From Tipula vernalis (Eukaryota; Arthropoda; Insecta; Diptera; Tipulidae), in contig OY282560.1 in NCBI GenBank assembly GCA_958295665.1, forward strand, positions 27,827,992-27,891,991: a stretch of 64,000 nt of DNA, written 5' to 3'. This document shows positions 47,901-58,598 of the stretch, in pieces. The position numbers were made by a program, and so were the translations under genes. The notes beneath the pieces are model-generated. The model was given only the letters and a program-made list of their open reading frames with translations, was not told the origin of the DNA and made no database searches. Each line of letters opens with the position of its first letter. The first letter of the stretch is position 1.

Positions 47901-50278
47901 TTTCTTGAACTATCACAACTTGAGTCCAAATCTCTGGGAATGGCCGTTAATGGCCATTTATCAATTTTATGCAAAATCGGAATTTGAACTCAAAAATTCA
48001 CAGCACATTTATTTCTCTGACTAGATGATACCTTAATAGCTTGATGGATAGGGAATTTAATTGACTATTTCTTGAACTATCACAACTTGAGTCCAAATCT
48101 CTGGGAATGGCCGTTAATGGCCTTTTATCAATTTTCTGCAAAATCGGAATTTGAACTCAAAAATTCGCAGCACATTAATTTCTCTGGCTAGGGGATACCT
48201 TTATAGCTTGATGGATAGGGAATTTAATCGACTATTTCTTGAACTATCACAACTTGAGTCCAAATCTCTGAGAATGGCCGATAATGGCCTTTCATCAATT
48301 TCATGCAAAATCGCAATTTGAACTCAAAAATTCGCAGCACATTTATTTCTCTGGCTAGGGGATACCTTTATAGCTTGATGGATAGGGAATTTAATCAGCA
48401 ATTTCGTGAGTTATCACAACTTGAGTCCAAATCTCTGAGAATGGCCGTTAATGGCCATTTATCAATTTTATGCAAAATCGGAATTTGAACTCAAAAATTC
48501 GCAGCACATTTATTTCTCTGACTAGATTATACCTTTATAGCTTGATGGATAGGGAATATAATCGACTATTTCTTGAACTATCACAACTTGAGTCCAAATT
48601 TCTGAGAATGGCCGATAATGGCCTTTCATCAATTTCATGCAAAATCGCAATTTGAACTCAAAAATTCGCAGCACATTTATTTCTCTGGCTAGGGGATACC
48701 TTTATAGCTTGATGGATAGGGAATTTAATCAGCAATTTCGTGAGTTATCAAAACTTGAGTCCAAATCTCTGAGAATGGCCGTTAATGGCCATTTATCAAT
48801 TTTATGCTAAATCGGAATTTGAACTCAAAAATTCGCAGCACATTTATTTCTCTGACTAGATGATACCTTAATAGCTTGATGGATAGGGAATATAATCGAC
48901 TATTTCTTGAACTATCACAACTTGAGTCCAAATCTCTGAGAATGGCCGTTAATGGCCTTTTATCAATTTTATGAAAAATCGGAATTTTAACTCAAAAATT
49001 CGCAGCACATTTATTTCTCTGGCTAGGGGATACCTTTGTAGCTTGATGGATAGGGGAATTTAATCGACTATTTCTTGAACTATCACAACTTGAGTCCAAA
49101 TCTCTGGGAATGGCCGTTAATGGCCTTTCATCAATTTCATGCAAAATCGCAATTTGAACTCAAAAATTCGCAGCACATTTATTTCTCTGGCTAGGGGATA
49201 CCTTTATAGCTTGATGGATAGTGAATTTAATCGACTATTTCGTGAACTATCACAACTTGAGTCCAAATCTCTGAGAATGACCGTTAATGGCCTTTCATCA
49301 ATTTTATGCAAAATCGCAATTTGAACTTAAAAATTCGCAGCACATTTATTTCTCTGGCTAGGGGATACCTTAATAGCTTTATGGATAGGGAATTTAATCG
49401 AATATTTCTTGAACTATCACAACTTGAGTCCAAATCTCTGAGAATGGCCGTTAATGGCCTTTCATCAATTTCATGCAAAATCGCAATTTGAACTCAAAAA
49501 TTCGCAGCACATTTATTTCTCTGGCTAGGGGATACCTTAATAGCTTGATGGATAGGGAATTTAATCGACTATTTCTTGAACTATCACAACTTGAGTCAAA
49601 ATCTCTGAGAATGGCCGTTAATGGCCTTTCATCAATTTCATGCAAAATCGCAATTTGAACTCAAAAATTCGCAGCACATTTATTTCTCTGGTTACGGGAT
49701 ACCATTATAGCTTGATGGATAGGGAATTTATTCGACTATTTCATGAACTATCACAACTTGAGTCCAAATCTCTGAGAATGGCCGTTAATGGTCTTTAATC
49801 AATTTTTAATTTGTTATCAATAAAAATTCGAAGCTCATTTATTTCTCTGGTTAGCGGATACGATTATAGCTTGTAGATAGGAAATTTAATCGACTATTTC
49901 TTGAACTATCACAACTTGAGTCCAAATCCCTGAGAATGGCCGTTAATGGCCTTTTATCAATTTCATGCAAAATCGCAATTTGAACTTAAAAATTCGCAGC
50001 ACATTTATTTCTCTGGCTAGGGGATACCTTAATAGCTTGATGGATAGGGAATTTAATCGACTATTTCTTGAACTATCACAACTTGAGTCCAAATCTCTGA
50101 GAATGGCCGTTAATGGCCTTTCATCAATTTCATGCAAAATCGCAATTTGAACTCAAAAATTCGCAGCACATTTATTTCTCTGGTTACGGGATACCTTTAT
50201 TGCTTGATGGATATGGAATTTAATCGACTATTTCTTGAACTATCACAACTTGACTCCAAATCTCTGAGAATGGCTGAT
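41991..50278 (+). repeat. Satellite main forward run with 8- and 9-monomer higher-order repeats
   Basis: A distinctive monomer (encoding MDREFNQQFREL in one frame) recurs at 42621, 44125, 45462, 46799 and 48303, that is at 1504, 1337, 1337 and 1504 bp, equal to 9, 8, 8 and 9 monomers. The block 42110-44947 matches 46288-49125 nearly base for base at an offset of 4178 bp (25 monomers). The short frames in each monomer are not genes. Confidence 0.9.
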
Positions 50279-50640
50279 AAAAGGCCATTAACGGCCATTC
50301 TCAGAGATTTGGTCTCAAGTTGTGATAGTTCACAAAATAGCCGATTAAATTCCCTATCCATCAAGCTACAACCAGAGAAATAAATGTACTTCGAATTTTT
50401 GAGTTCAAATTGCGATTTTGCATAAAATTGATAAATGACCATTAACGGCCATTCTCAGATATTTGGACTCAAGTTGTGATAGTTCACGAAATAGCTGATG
50501 AAATAGCCTATTATATTTTCTACCCATCAAGCTATGAACGTATCCCCTAACCAGAGAAATAAATGTGCGAAATTCGAATTTTAATCTTCAAATTGAGGTT
50601 TTATATGAAATTGGCCAAAGTCCATTAACACTTTTTGTGA

Positions 50641-52682
50641 CAGATTAGGGCTCAGTTTCCGCGGAATACCTGAACAAATTCGCGACCTATTGAAGTATAT
50701 TCATTGAAAAGTATTTTATAAACTAATTTTTTGCTTAACATTTTTTTTTGGTGTACTTTATTTTTTCTATTGGACAGAAAATTGAATTCTTATTGGAACA
50801 AATTTATAATTTGTACTAAAACTTTGATGTTTATTTTAATGGTTCGGAACTTTGGTTTTATATTTAGCACATTGATATTTATCGGAATAAATCGATATGT
50901 ACCAACAAAGTAAAATTAATTTAATATATTTAATTAAACTAATTCAATGTTCGGACTAAGCTAAACAAAATAATCGTTGTGTTTTAATAAAACGCCTAAT
51001 ATGTTTGTTTTATTATTTTACTCTATCGTGAAGATTAAGAAATTCAGTAAAATAATGCACGGTAATAGCACAAATTAACATAATATGTATTCATTTATGG
51101 ACCGAATCTTTATATTTCAATATAAATGAGCTTTGTGATTCGCATTTTTACAAATTTTCTTACAAAAGTTTCAATTAAAATTATGTTCATTTAATCCCTT
51201 GAATTTAATCGAAATTTATTTTAATAACAAAACATTTATAGATAATTTCTGAATTCTTAACAGTGTACAATAAGCACCAACACATACCAAAATCAATGAG
51301 AATCCAATAGAATTTTGTTTATTCCAATAGGATTTGTATACATATATCTGGGAAAAAAATGGGAAAAACTTCACATCCATTTAAATACTGGTAATGGTGT
51401 TGACCAAGAAAAGCGAGGAGGTTTATAAACGATCGTCACATAAATCACTTCTTATAAATGTCACAATTCCATAACGTCCCGTACATTACTCCCGTATATT
51501 CCTATCCTTGCCCCGTCTTCCGTTTGATTTTACTCTTACGAGTTGCTGGGAATTGCAAATCGCCTGTAGGTCCACCCAGCTTTACTACAGGAAAACTAAA
51601 TAAAACTAGAGGTTGCCTGGTATCCAGAGTCCGCATATTTTGGACTGATTAACCTATCAGACATTCATCCATCGGCATATGCTGTTCCACCTTAGATTAG
51701 GGTTTTTTGTCAAGGTTTCTATTTTAGCGCCGTACTTTAGCCTGTGCCAAATAGCCTTAGTTACCAGTGGTTGCCACGAGGAGGCAGCACATATAATTGC
51801 GAATTGTGAACAGTTTACCCATTACACAATTGTACCCATCAGACACACATCACGTGATGCACACCCTACTGGAAGGTTACGGAGCCGGTAGATGAATCTA
51901 CTCAACTTTGGTCCTCCCCTCCAATAGACGCCAAACCACCGGCCCTGTATACTTACATTCAAATTGTGAAAATCTGAATCTGACAACTAAATTTGGACAC
52001 CAAAATATTTTATTTGGAAAATGAGGGAGTTTAATGCCATAGTATGAGAATCATTGTATTTATGTTCTGAATATTTATCTAAACCACAGTACATACAACA
52101 TTTCGTCCCAATCGCATCTTTATTAACAGCAATACCCCGTGTACATAGCTGATAATATTTATTTTACATGATTGACAACCGATATTACCAATTTCTTACA
52201 GCAATATAATACACAAAACCATTCTTATTTTTTTTTTGGTTAATAGAATCGATTAAATTATGAAGATATACAAGGACAAACCAAATAAAACAGACTAGAT
52301 TTTCGCATCACTGGTCCATGAGATGGGTACCCCATTCAATATATCCCTTATTTTATACAGCAACAACAACAACAAAAATTCTTGTGTACACATAAAGCCG
52401 AACAAGAATAATAAACTGTGCTGCCATCGGTGTTCAATTTTCATATTTGTTCAACAACAATAACAACAAAATACGACGGAAAGATAAATAGAAAATGTTT
52501 AATATTTTTCCAAATGAATAGCAATCGAAATAAATTGAATTGTTCCAAATAAAAAGAAAATCGGAAAAAATAAAACAGCGGGCGGGAAATTTTTTTTATA
52601 ATTTCAAACAACCCACAATTTTAAATTTGTTTAATTTTCACTTTTTTTTTTTTTTTGTTTGTATGTATGTGTATATTTGCAG
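50641..52682 (+). other. Intron 3' portion, mostly AT-rich, with one GC-richer island
   Basis: No domain-bearing ORF on either strand. 51440-51960 is less AT-rich and reads unlike its surroundings, possibly a transposon fragment I cannot place. A CAA microsatellite is at about 52360-52376. It ends in a T-rich tract and the RGK acceptor. Confidence 0.5.
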
Positions 52683-52818
52683 AAGGAAAATCAATGGCAA
52701 CAGCATACGATTGTAAATTTATAGAAACATCAGTCGGTATTAATCACAATGTTGATGAATTGCTTGTCGGCATTTTATCGCAAATACGTTTGAAATTGGA
52801 AAATCCGGAAAAGTCAAG
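52683..52818 (+). CDS. RGK-family small GTPase, internal exon (G5 region)
   Basis: Preceded by a T-rich tract and CAG at 52680-52682; the donor is AG/GTACAC at 52819. It enters in phase 1 and leaves in phase 2. It encodes EGKSMATAYDCKFIETSVGI then NHNVDELLVGILSQIRLKLE. FIETS is the G5 region (ETSA-like) and NVDELLVGILSQIRL is the final G-domain helix, both strongly RGK-like. The acceptor has the form CAGAAG, a NAGNAG tandem acceptor: the second AG would remove one Glu. Confidence 0.92.
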
Positions 52819-52891
52819 GTACACGAGCATAAATTTTATACAGTTCCACAGTGGTTTTAATAAACGTTATTATTTTTATTTTATTTTACAG
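52819..52891 (+). other. Short RGK intron, 73 bp
   Basis: GT at 52819 and AG at 52890-52891 with a T-rich 3' half; 73 bp is a typical short fly intron. Splicing joins AG to A, giving Arg, and continues ...EKSRDLFRKRS. Confidence 0.88.
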
Positions 52892-53062
52892 AGATTTATT
52901 TCGGAAGCGATCAACGCGAAAATCAAAACGTCGTGCTTGCAGTCCATTAGGAACGGCGGCCGCATGTTTATCGGGAAATGGTGGTACTAATACAAGTACA
53001 CCGGTTTCAAATATTGCATTTAATGATTTTTCATCAACACCACCGGGTAGTGCACATAGCAG
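52892..53062 (+). CDS. RGK-family GTPase, C-terminal extension exon
   Basis: It begins RDLFRKRSTRKSKRRACSPL and continues with a Ser/Thr/Pro/Asn-rich tail, GTAAACLSGNGG then VSNIAFNDFSSTPPGSAHS. The basic cluster is of the kind RGKs use for membrane lipid or calmodulin binding, and basic-Ser-Pro sites for 14-3-3 binding; that role here is inference. The exon ends at GTTAGT (53063) in phase 2, so at least one more coding exon is expected downstream, outside the window or unrecognised before 64000. Confidence 0.88.
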
Positions 53063-53849
53063 GTTAGTACTAAACATTATGTGTTTATTTATTGTTAAAA
53101 GTGTATACATAGAATATATTCTCGACGGAATACCATAACAGATTATTTATGATAAGAAACTAGACAAGACCGCGTGAATGTCATTTTAAGCTAAGTAATA
53201 AAATTTACTTTATAAAATTGTGTTCTTGTGTTTGTGCATATAGCATATACATTATTCAACACAAATATAAACATAAAACATACTATTTAATGATTAACAT
53301 TTATTATATTCGAGTTATCGTGAAACTGTTTAAGAAGTTGAAATTTTGGCATTGGATCGTAACACATCGTAAAAGAATTTTTTTATAGCGGCTATCTCCG
53401 GATCGTCATTTTATCCTTAAAAAATAAAGTTAAGCTGGGTACTTGTGTAATGCAATTTCTGCATGATTATATTTGGTCTGTGATATATTATGTAAGTGAT
53501 CTGGGATATACATAAGCAAATTTAATTTCCCATGCAACTTTCCCTTGCTATTTGGCAAATTTTCGTTTTGTGTTTAATTGTATCTTGAAGTTATAGCAAC
53601 ATTTTCACTAAAAATGAATAGCAAAACTTGTACTCGAAGCATTGCGTCTCTTAATCGCGAATCGCGGTCACCTTATGAAATCACGAAATTTCAAGGCGCA
53701 ACCGAAACGATTTGAACAGCGATTATGGTTTGATTTGATTTTATCTTCAATGCCTGCTGAAGGGGCACAAGCGTTTTAATGCTGAAGAAATTTCCCAATT
53801 TGTTCACATTCCACAAATGTTATGCGGCCAACACAATTCCAAAAACTAA
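53063..53849 (+). other. RGK intron after the third visible exon, nothing recognised
   Basis: AT-rich intron sequence without coding signal. Part of 53640-53850 may be residual 3' sequence of the BEL/Pao element to its right, but no motif is readable. Confidence 0.45.
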
Positions 53850-53972
53850 AACAATTTCTTAATTTTCACTTGCTGAGCGTTTCTGCTGAAGAGCTCGCCG
53901 GTACTCGGTTGACCAGCGATTCCAAAACGTACGATGGAAAAAATCGACTTGCTTCCAGGTTTCAAACGGCGG
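53850..53972 (-). pseudogene. BEL/Pao integrase C-terminal end
   Basis: Following a stop after GLVD, the minus strand reads FETWKQVDFFHRTFWNRWST then EYRRALQQK, the conserved Q-FW-RW--EYL--LQ-R block near the integrase C-terminus of BEL/Pao. The sequence then becomes unreadable. Confidence 0.85.
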
Positions 53973-54911
53973 TCAGTCAACTAGACCAGGTATTGGTAGC
54001 GGATTAAGCGGTCGTCCAATCAGGAAATGTCCAGGTGTTAGACAATCGATGTCATCGACACTGCTTAAAATTGGCCCAAGTGGCCGAGAATTTAAAACTG
54101 CCTCTACTTGTTTTATCAGCGTCAATAGTTGTTCATAAGTGAGCTTAGCTGAGCCCATCGAGCAACGAAATTGAAATTTAGCTAGTTGGTTCACTCAACA
54201 TTCTATGCGATCATCTTCACACATCGGCTGCAGTTGTTTCTTCAAGACTTGTGAAAAAAGAAGTGCATAGAGTTCACGCAATTTAGAACTTGCTCCGATA
54301 AAATTAGTACCATTATCGAAAAATACCCGTTTGCAAAGGCCTTGGGTGCTCACAAAACGCTTGAAACATCACATAAACGCTTGTGTACTCATATCAGAGG
54401 CCAATTCGAGGTGTATTGCCTTCGTGACGAAACAGATAAACAGCCAGCTGTATGTCTTCGTTGGTGGCTTACAGCGGATGGGATAGTGTACGTAAAATGA
54501 CCCGGCGAAGTCCACTCCAACTGTATAGAAAGGTGGTGAGGCGACAACCCGTTCTGATGGTAAATTTCCCATTTGTTGCATCATGGAAATTGGCCGAACA
54601 CGAAAGCACTCTCTGCATTCTCGAAACACCTTTTTGCAGACAGTCATTCCATACAGAGGCCAATAGTATTGACGAACAGCAGCCAGTAATGCCTTTGGAC
54701 CAGCTTGTAACAGCTTCCTGTGATAAAAATTAATCAAGGTTAATGTAAATTCATGAGAGTTTTGTAATAGGATAGGATGTTTCGAAGTATATGGTAAGGT
54801 AGTGTGATGAAGGTGACCACCAACTCGAATAATATGGTTCTTGTTCAGGAATAGTGACAGCGAGCGGAGTGCCGGATGGTTCACGGCGATTTGTGTCTTT
54901 TCCAATCTCAT
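53973..54911 (-). pseudogene. BEL/Pao integrase, catalytic Glu segment missing
   Basis: Zinc domain: HPILLQNSHEFTLTLINFYH, then VRQYYWPLYGM and CRECFRVRP. The core starts VGVDFAGSF (first Asp) and, after a break, VFFDNGTNFIGAS (second Asp, about 54330-54290). The PPxAPHxGGLWE region that should carry the Glu is absent: after the second-Asp segment the text runs MCEDDRIEC, stop, then CSMGSAKLTYEQ and EAVLNSRPLGPI. A deletion of roughly 30-60 bp or more probably removed it. Confidence 0.85.
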
Positions 54912-55225
54912 TTAGTTGACAGGGAATGATTCCTTTTGAATTGTGGGCTCGGTCTAATTCCTGTAACTTTAGCGGTCCGCTAAATTTGTAATTAGGCGTT
55001 GGTTTGAACCGAAGGAGGTAGGCCACAATTCGTTTTAGTCTCCGGAAGTTGTTGTAATATTTGATATCAGTCAGAATGTTTGGTGCTTCGTTTGACACTA
55101 TGTTGGTACTTGTAGTTTTTCGTGCCTCACACAATTCTTCTGGCACTGGAAATTGCTCACGAAGTGTTGGCCAAAAAGATGTTTCCTGGCGTAAGAATGC
55201 AGGGCCCTGAATCCAGAGATCTGAT

Positions 55226-55882
55226 TCAATAAACTCGAGATAGTAGATCAGCTGGATTCCAATCGGTCGGTAGGTGTAGCCAATTTTCCAATGATGACAG
55301 TTCTTGTATTGTAGACACTCGATTTGATACGAAGGTTTTCCATCTGGAACGGCAAGACTTTATCCAATGGAGTGTTATTGTAGAATCTGACCAATAGAAA
55401 ACTTTATCAACATTAAAATTCAAGTTCTCGCGAATTGTAGTTGTCTTCTGTAGAGGTGCAACTCGAGATTTTGAGCATAGCAGCTTAACGAAGACATGCC
55501 CATTATGATCCAAACTGCGAACGTACAATACAGCACCATACGCACTTTCGCTAGCATCGGCAAATCCGTGTATTTGGGTGCTAATTGGATTATTCGTAGA
55601 AGGATGAATTGCAAATTTATTTAGGTTCATGAGACTATGTCGGTACATTTCCCAGTATATGTGTAAATGTTGTGGAAGCGATTGGTCCCAATTCAGCTTT
55701 AACTGCCATACAGATTGCATTAATAATTTCCCCAACACCACAACCGGTGCCAAAAACCCAAGCGGATCATATGTATATTCTGCCAATTTGGGAAAAAATA
55801 GATCGCTTTGAGACGGTGGAATCATGGTTAAAGTTGACAAAAAATTTAAATTCGTCTGATGTTGGATGCCAAAAAATGCCAA
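55226..55882 (-). pseudogene. BEL/Pao RNase H domain
   Basis: It continues after the RT with YTYDPLGFLAPVVVLGKLLM, then IHGFADASESAYGAVLYVRS (FADAS carries the first Asp), KSRVAPLQ, VFYWSDSTITLHWI (second Asp) and NRVSTIQELSS then WNPADLLSR (last Asp). The PLQ to TTIRENL junction shows that the expected SLPRLEL block is missing. The domain order matches BEL/Pao closely. Confidence 0.88.
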
Positions 55883-56657
55883 GGGTTTTGACTAACTCAT
55901 TTCCATCAATTCTGAGATATTTTTCGGTGTGGTCTTCTAGCACATCTTGTATAATTTCTTTAGTATTAGCACACAACTTTCTTAAATCCATTCCCGCAGT
56001 TCGAAGTATATTTGAAATTTGATGTTTAAGTTGTATTGCGGCTGCAATTGAATTTGTACCAGTCAATAAATCGTCGACATAGAAATCCTTAACAATACTA
56101 TCGGCAGCGATGGGAGACGTATCTTTGTTATCGAGAGCTAACTGCTTTAGACATCTTGTGGCGAGGTATGGTGCGGATGAGGTGCCATATGTGACTGTTG
56201 TCAATTTAAATGTCTGGAGTGGTTCAGACGGAGAGTTTCGCCACAAAATGGACTGGAAATTATGATTGGCAATGTCAGCGCTGAAAGCATACGCGTGTGA
56301 TCGAAAACGAATTAGGACCGAGAACAAATCACTTTGTACTACTGGTCCCATCATCATTATTGCATTGAGTGATTTTCCGTTCGAAGTTTTAGCCGAACCA
56401 TCAAAGACTACGCGTAATTTTGATGAAGAGCTTTCGGGTTTCATGACACTGTGATGCGGGAAGTAATAATTTGGTAAAGCCTTTGGGTCGGCTAATTCCA
56501 TATGACCCAATACTTTATATTCATCAATGAACTTTGAATAGCTGGCTAGTAAATCTGGTGATTTGTGTAGACGCCTCTCCAAATTTTGAAATCTGCGGGT
56601 AGCCAAAAATTTGGAGTCACCCAGTGATGTCGGATCCGAAGAAAATGGTAGTTTCAC
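55767..56657 (-). pseudogene. BEL/Pao reverse transcriptase
   Basis: About 296 residues are open. YYFPHHSVMKPESSSSKLRV and VFDGSAKTSNGKSLNAIM are the BEL/Pao RT palm start. FSADIANHNFQSILW corresponds to ADIEKMYRQI with the Asp kept. VTYGTSSAPYLATRCL and KDFYVDDLLTGTNS hold the catalytic YVDD. The catalytic residues are intact, unlike the older copy at 27473-29110. The frame ends in the connection region at about 55767 and another frame takes over. Confidence 0.9.
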
Positions 56658-56663
56658 TACAAA

Positions 56664-56998
56664 TCATCCTTCTTTGTTGCGCTTGGTAAATTGTTCAAAA
56701 TGTTTCTCACATTCAGCTTCCTCAAGAGACAACTGTTTAACGGAATAAGGTAGATTTTCAACAGTCCAGAATTTCACAATTTGATCGTTCAGTGTGGCAG
56801 AATCTTTGATAGCCACGTGACAAGCATAATCAGACCCTGAATTGGAAGACATTTTTCCAGAAACTATACATCCCAATACGGTGTTTTGTAACATAAACAG
56901 ATGATCAGCTAACTTAATTTGTCCCACAGAGAGCAATTCTTGATAAATTTCTGCACCCAACAATAAATCGACGTTCTGAAACTCAAAAAATTCCGGAT
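56664..56998 (-). pseudogene. BEL/Pao protease C-terminus and linker to RT
   Basis: It reads FEFQNVDLLLGAEIYQELL, then GQIKLADHLFMLQNTVLGCI, the conserved BEL/Pao region after the aspartic protease (VDxLLGAD...G). LSLEEAECEKHFEQF leads towards RT. The N-terminal catalytic DSG motif would lie right of 56998, where the foldback starts, so this domain is truncated by that insertion. Confidence 0.87.
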
Positions 56999-57300
56999 CT
57001 GGGGTGCTATTCTTGAACCATTACGAAAATTTTCGTAACCGAAAATTTTCGTAATGCTATTTTCGTAATAGTAATGGTGAAATCATAATTTAGTATTCTT
57101 GAAACCATTACGAATACAGCGAAGAGAGGAAAAAAGAAATAATAAAATTTCGAGAGAGAAGATGAAAATGTAAGTTACTAAAATGGTATTCTTGAAATCC
57201 GGATTACGAAAATTTTCGCAACGGAACGTTACTAAAATTTTCGGATGGTTTTTTTGTTCCTTATTGCATTTCGTAATGAAATCATTTAGGTTTTTGTTTT
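56999..57300. repeat. Foldback left terminus, ACGAAAATTTTCGTAA-rich
   Basis: It holds several copies of the palindrome ACGAAAATTTTCGT and of the phrase ATTCTTGAAnCCATTACG, mirrored at 60100-60916. The clustered palindromes could pair locally as well as with the other arm. Confidence 0.8.
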
Positions 57301-58598
57301 AATTATATTCATATAAGGATGTTTATAAAACTCAATAATTTCTGTTGATGGTTAAAAATAATATGTATTTACATTTCGCTAAATATTTATTATTTTATTA
57401 CCACAAAAAAAGGGTACCAATTTGCTTGTGGTATGTTTATTATTTTCTTAAAAATAAGGGTAATAGCTACAATACTAATTGACAATTTGGGATGTATTTT
57501 TAAATGTCGCGTGTTGTAATTGGAATTGAATTGATATACTGTCATAGGCTGCTAATACTAATGGTACGTAAAGTCATACAATCATACCGTACGACAATAC
57601 GATCTAAAATCATATCGCCATAGAATCATAGGACAATGCCACTACATAAATATCCATGATATCAGTCTACAAAAGTCAAATCTCCAATATAAAGAGGGGA
57701 ATAAAGATTTGTATTTTCCTATGAAACGTAAACAAAATCATATGGGAATTATTTTGTGTTGTCTTTATTTTCAATTTAAATGAACACTTTTATTGATAAA
57801 TATAAATAATTTTAAATTAAATATATCGAATTGCAGCTTGTCCACAATTTTAATTAAAATTAATAAAATTTTAATTCACAATCTTGCGTTTTAGTAAACT
57901 GATTTTTATTCTCAAACATCGTCAGGCTCCGTGCTTTTTTTACAATTTCATTTCATAGATTACTAGATTAGTTTTATTACTTTACCAATGCTACTACATA
58001 AACAGCCATGATTTATAATAAAACTAATCTAGTAATCTACGAAAAGAAATTTAAAAAAAAACACGAAGCCTAACGATTTCCCTAAAAATCAATTTACTAA
58101 AATGCAAAATTGTTAATTAAAATTTTATTAATTTCAATTAAAATTCTGTACAAGCTGCAAGATATACAATGTGTTTCGTCGGAATATTTAAGTAAAATTA
58201 TCGCAAAAAATCCTTTAAAGTGGGTGTCTCATTTTCAAGTTTTGGGCTCGATTATAATTCTGTTTGCGGTTTTTGAAAAGATGATGTTTATGAGCCACTT
58301 TATTTGATAGTTTGCGCACTTAGCCAGGTTTTCTTAAAGAATGTAAAAAATTACGGGAAAATAACATTTTTTTTACTAAAGAAAACCTCTACTTTTTAAA
58401 CACTGAACTGTAAACCGTGAAAATGTCCCATTAAGTTAATTATTTTAATTATTATTATTAATCTACAGCATAATATCTACAAATTGATAAAACTTTGTTA
58501 CTAGCTAACTCTTAAAAATACCGCGCAAAAATTACCTAGAGAAATTAGGAAAATCGTATTAATCGTATTTAATCCTGTTCCAACGTGTACGTTAATAT

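Larger units (their letters stand above)
40816..50640. repeat. 167-bp satellite array with inverted blocks and higher-order repeats
   Basis: About 9.8 kb of 167-bp monomers. A typical forward monomer has the landmarks CTATTTCTTGAACTATCACA, GAGTCCAAATCTCTGAGAAT, TGGCCGTTAATGGCC, GCAAAATCGCAATTTGAACT, GCACATTTATTTCTCTGGCT and ATAGCTTGATGGATAGGG. The main forward run is 41991-50278 (about 50 monomers). Reverse-oriented blocks lie at about 40998-41237, 41585-41990 and 50279-50640. The array sits between a truncated LINE and unique intron sequence, inside the RGK gene. Confidence 0.97.
7642..52682 (+). other. Large RGK intron (about 45 kb), transposon- and satellite-filled
   Basis: The intron is delimited by the GTAAGT donor at 7642 and a CAG/AAG acceptor at 52680-52685. 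Both flanking exons are phase compatible and together give a continuous RGK G domain (VVTPE joined to EGKSMA or GKSMA). It contains at least eight transposon fragments, mostly on the minus strand, and about 10 kb of 167-bp satellite. Confidence 0.88.
53850..56998 (-). mobile_element. BEL/Pao retrotransposon, pol region, relatively young
   Basis: On the minus strand: the end of the protease/linker (56998-56664), RT (56657-55767), RNase H (55882-55226), linker (55146-54751), integrase (54911-54369 and 54194-53973) and C-terminal integrase (to about 53850). Frames are long with few breaks. It is cut at 56998 by the foldback element; gag and the 5' part are absent beyond it. No LTR was seen. Confidence 0.92.

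Noticed and set aside
42120..50383. Dozens of 61- to 64-codon open frames (MQNRNLNS... and MHEIDERP...) as a repeated small-protein family
   Set aside because: They are the same satellite monomer read in both directions. The 167-bp period is not a multiple of 3, so frames break at each unit, and both strands are open for the same trivial reason.
52655..52990. 111-residue ORF as a complete small gene
   Set aside because: It reads through an acceptor at its start and a short intron at 52819-52891; only 52683-52818 is RGK exon.
53822..54007. 61-residue + strand frame
   Set aside because: Antisense to the BEL/Pao integrase C-terminus.
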